NCBI GenBank assembly: GCA_022798035.1
Contig: JAAWLS010000173.1
Span: 1 to 5,480 of the forward strand
DNA: 5,480 bases
Source: Lachnospiraceae bacterium
GTDB taxonomy: Bacteria > Bacillota > Clostridia > Lachnospirales > Lachnospiraceae
Direction: 5' to 3'
Shown here: piece by piece, positions 5,446-5,480 of the stretch
How the letters are laid out: each line of letters starts with the position of its first letter
How positions within the stretch are numbered: the stretch's first letter is position 1
Made by a program: the position numbers and the translations under genes
Notes under the pieces: model-generated
Told to the model about the DNA's origin: nothing
Database searches by the model: none
Seen by the model: only the letters and a program-made list of their open reading frames with translations

Positions 5446-5480
5446 TACCTATGCCACTCCGCTTTGCTCCGGGCTGTATA

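Noticed and set aside
1..5480. CRISPR array, insertion sequence, tRNA or rRNA
   Set aside because: No spaced direct repeats, transposase, terminal inverted repeats with an enclosed gene, or tRNA/rRNA signatures were seen on either strand.

Overview
The window reads as chromosomal DNA of an anaerobic Firmicute, most likely a clostridial gut bacterium of the Lachnospiraceae type. This rests on moderate AT-richness, strong AGGAGG-type ribosome sites, short intergenic gaps, a Bacillus-DeoR-like SorC regulator, and a small lysine-rich protein of a kind I associate with that family. The taxonomic call is an inference from style, not from a marker gene.

Layout. Positions 1-64 are an AT-rich leader whose upstream side is cut off. 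Positions 65-3971 hold four tightly packed plus-strand genes: a zinc-dependent medium-chain polyol dehydrogenase of the GatD (galactitol-1-phosphate 5-dehydrogenase) type, an FGGY-family sugar kinase, a canonical deoxyribose-phosphate aldolase (deoC), and a HAD-family sugar-phosphatase-like protein. Gaps are 21, 33 and 4 bases, so they are probably one operon. A 14-bp GC-rich hairpin at 4000-4035 follows. A second plus-strand unit then starts from its own sigma-A-like promoter (4052-4080) and encodes a SorC/DeoR-type regulator (4109-5059). It ends at a strong hairpin (5067-5101) shared with a convergent minus-strand gene for a 78-residue protein of unknown function (5094-5330). The right edge (5331-5480) holds that gene's leader, an extended -10 promoter on the minus strand and a cluster of inverted repeats.

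How the genes fit together. A plausible reading is a catabolic module: a polyol (or its phosphate) is oxidised to a ketose, the kinase phosphorylates the sugar, the DERA-type aldolase splits a 5-phosphate product to glyceraldehyde-3-phosphate plus a two- or three-carbon carbonyl, and the HAD enzyme removes stray or side-product phosphates. The adjacent regulator would sense a pathway sugar phosphate. No transporter is visible and may lie upstream. The substrate cannot be read from the sequence. The unusual point is that deoC sits with a polyol dehydrogenase and an FGGY kinase rather than with nucleoside-salvage genes (pdp, cdd, nupC, deoB). The regulator also has Asn where Bacillus subtilis DeoR has the lysine that forms a Schiff base with deoxyribose-5-phosphate. 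Together these suggest a pathway for a sugar or polyol other than nucleoside-derived deoxyribose.
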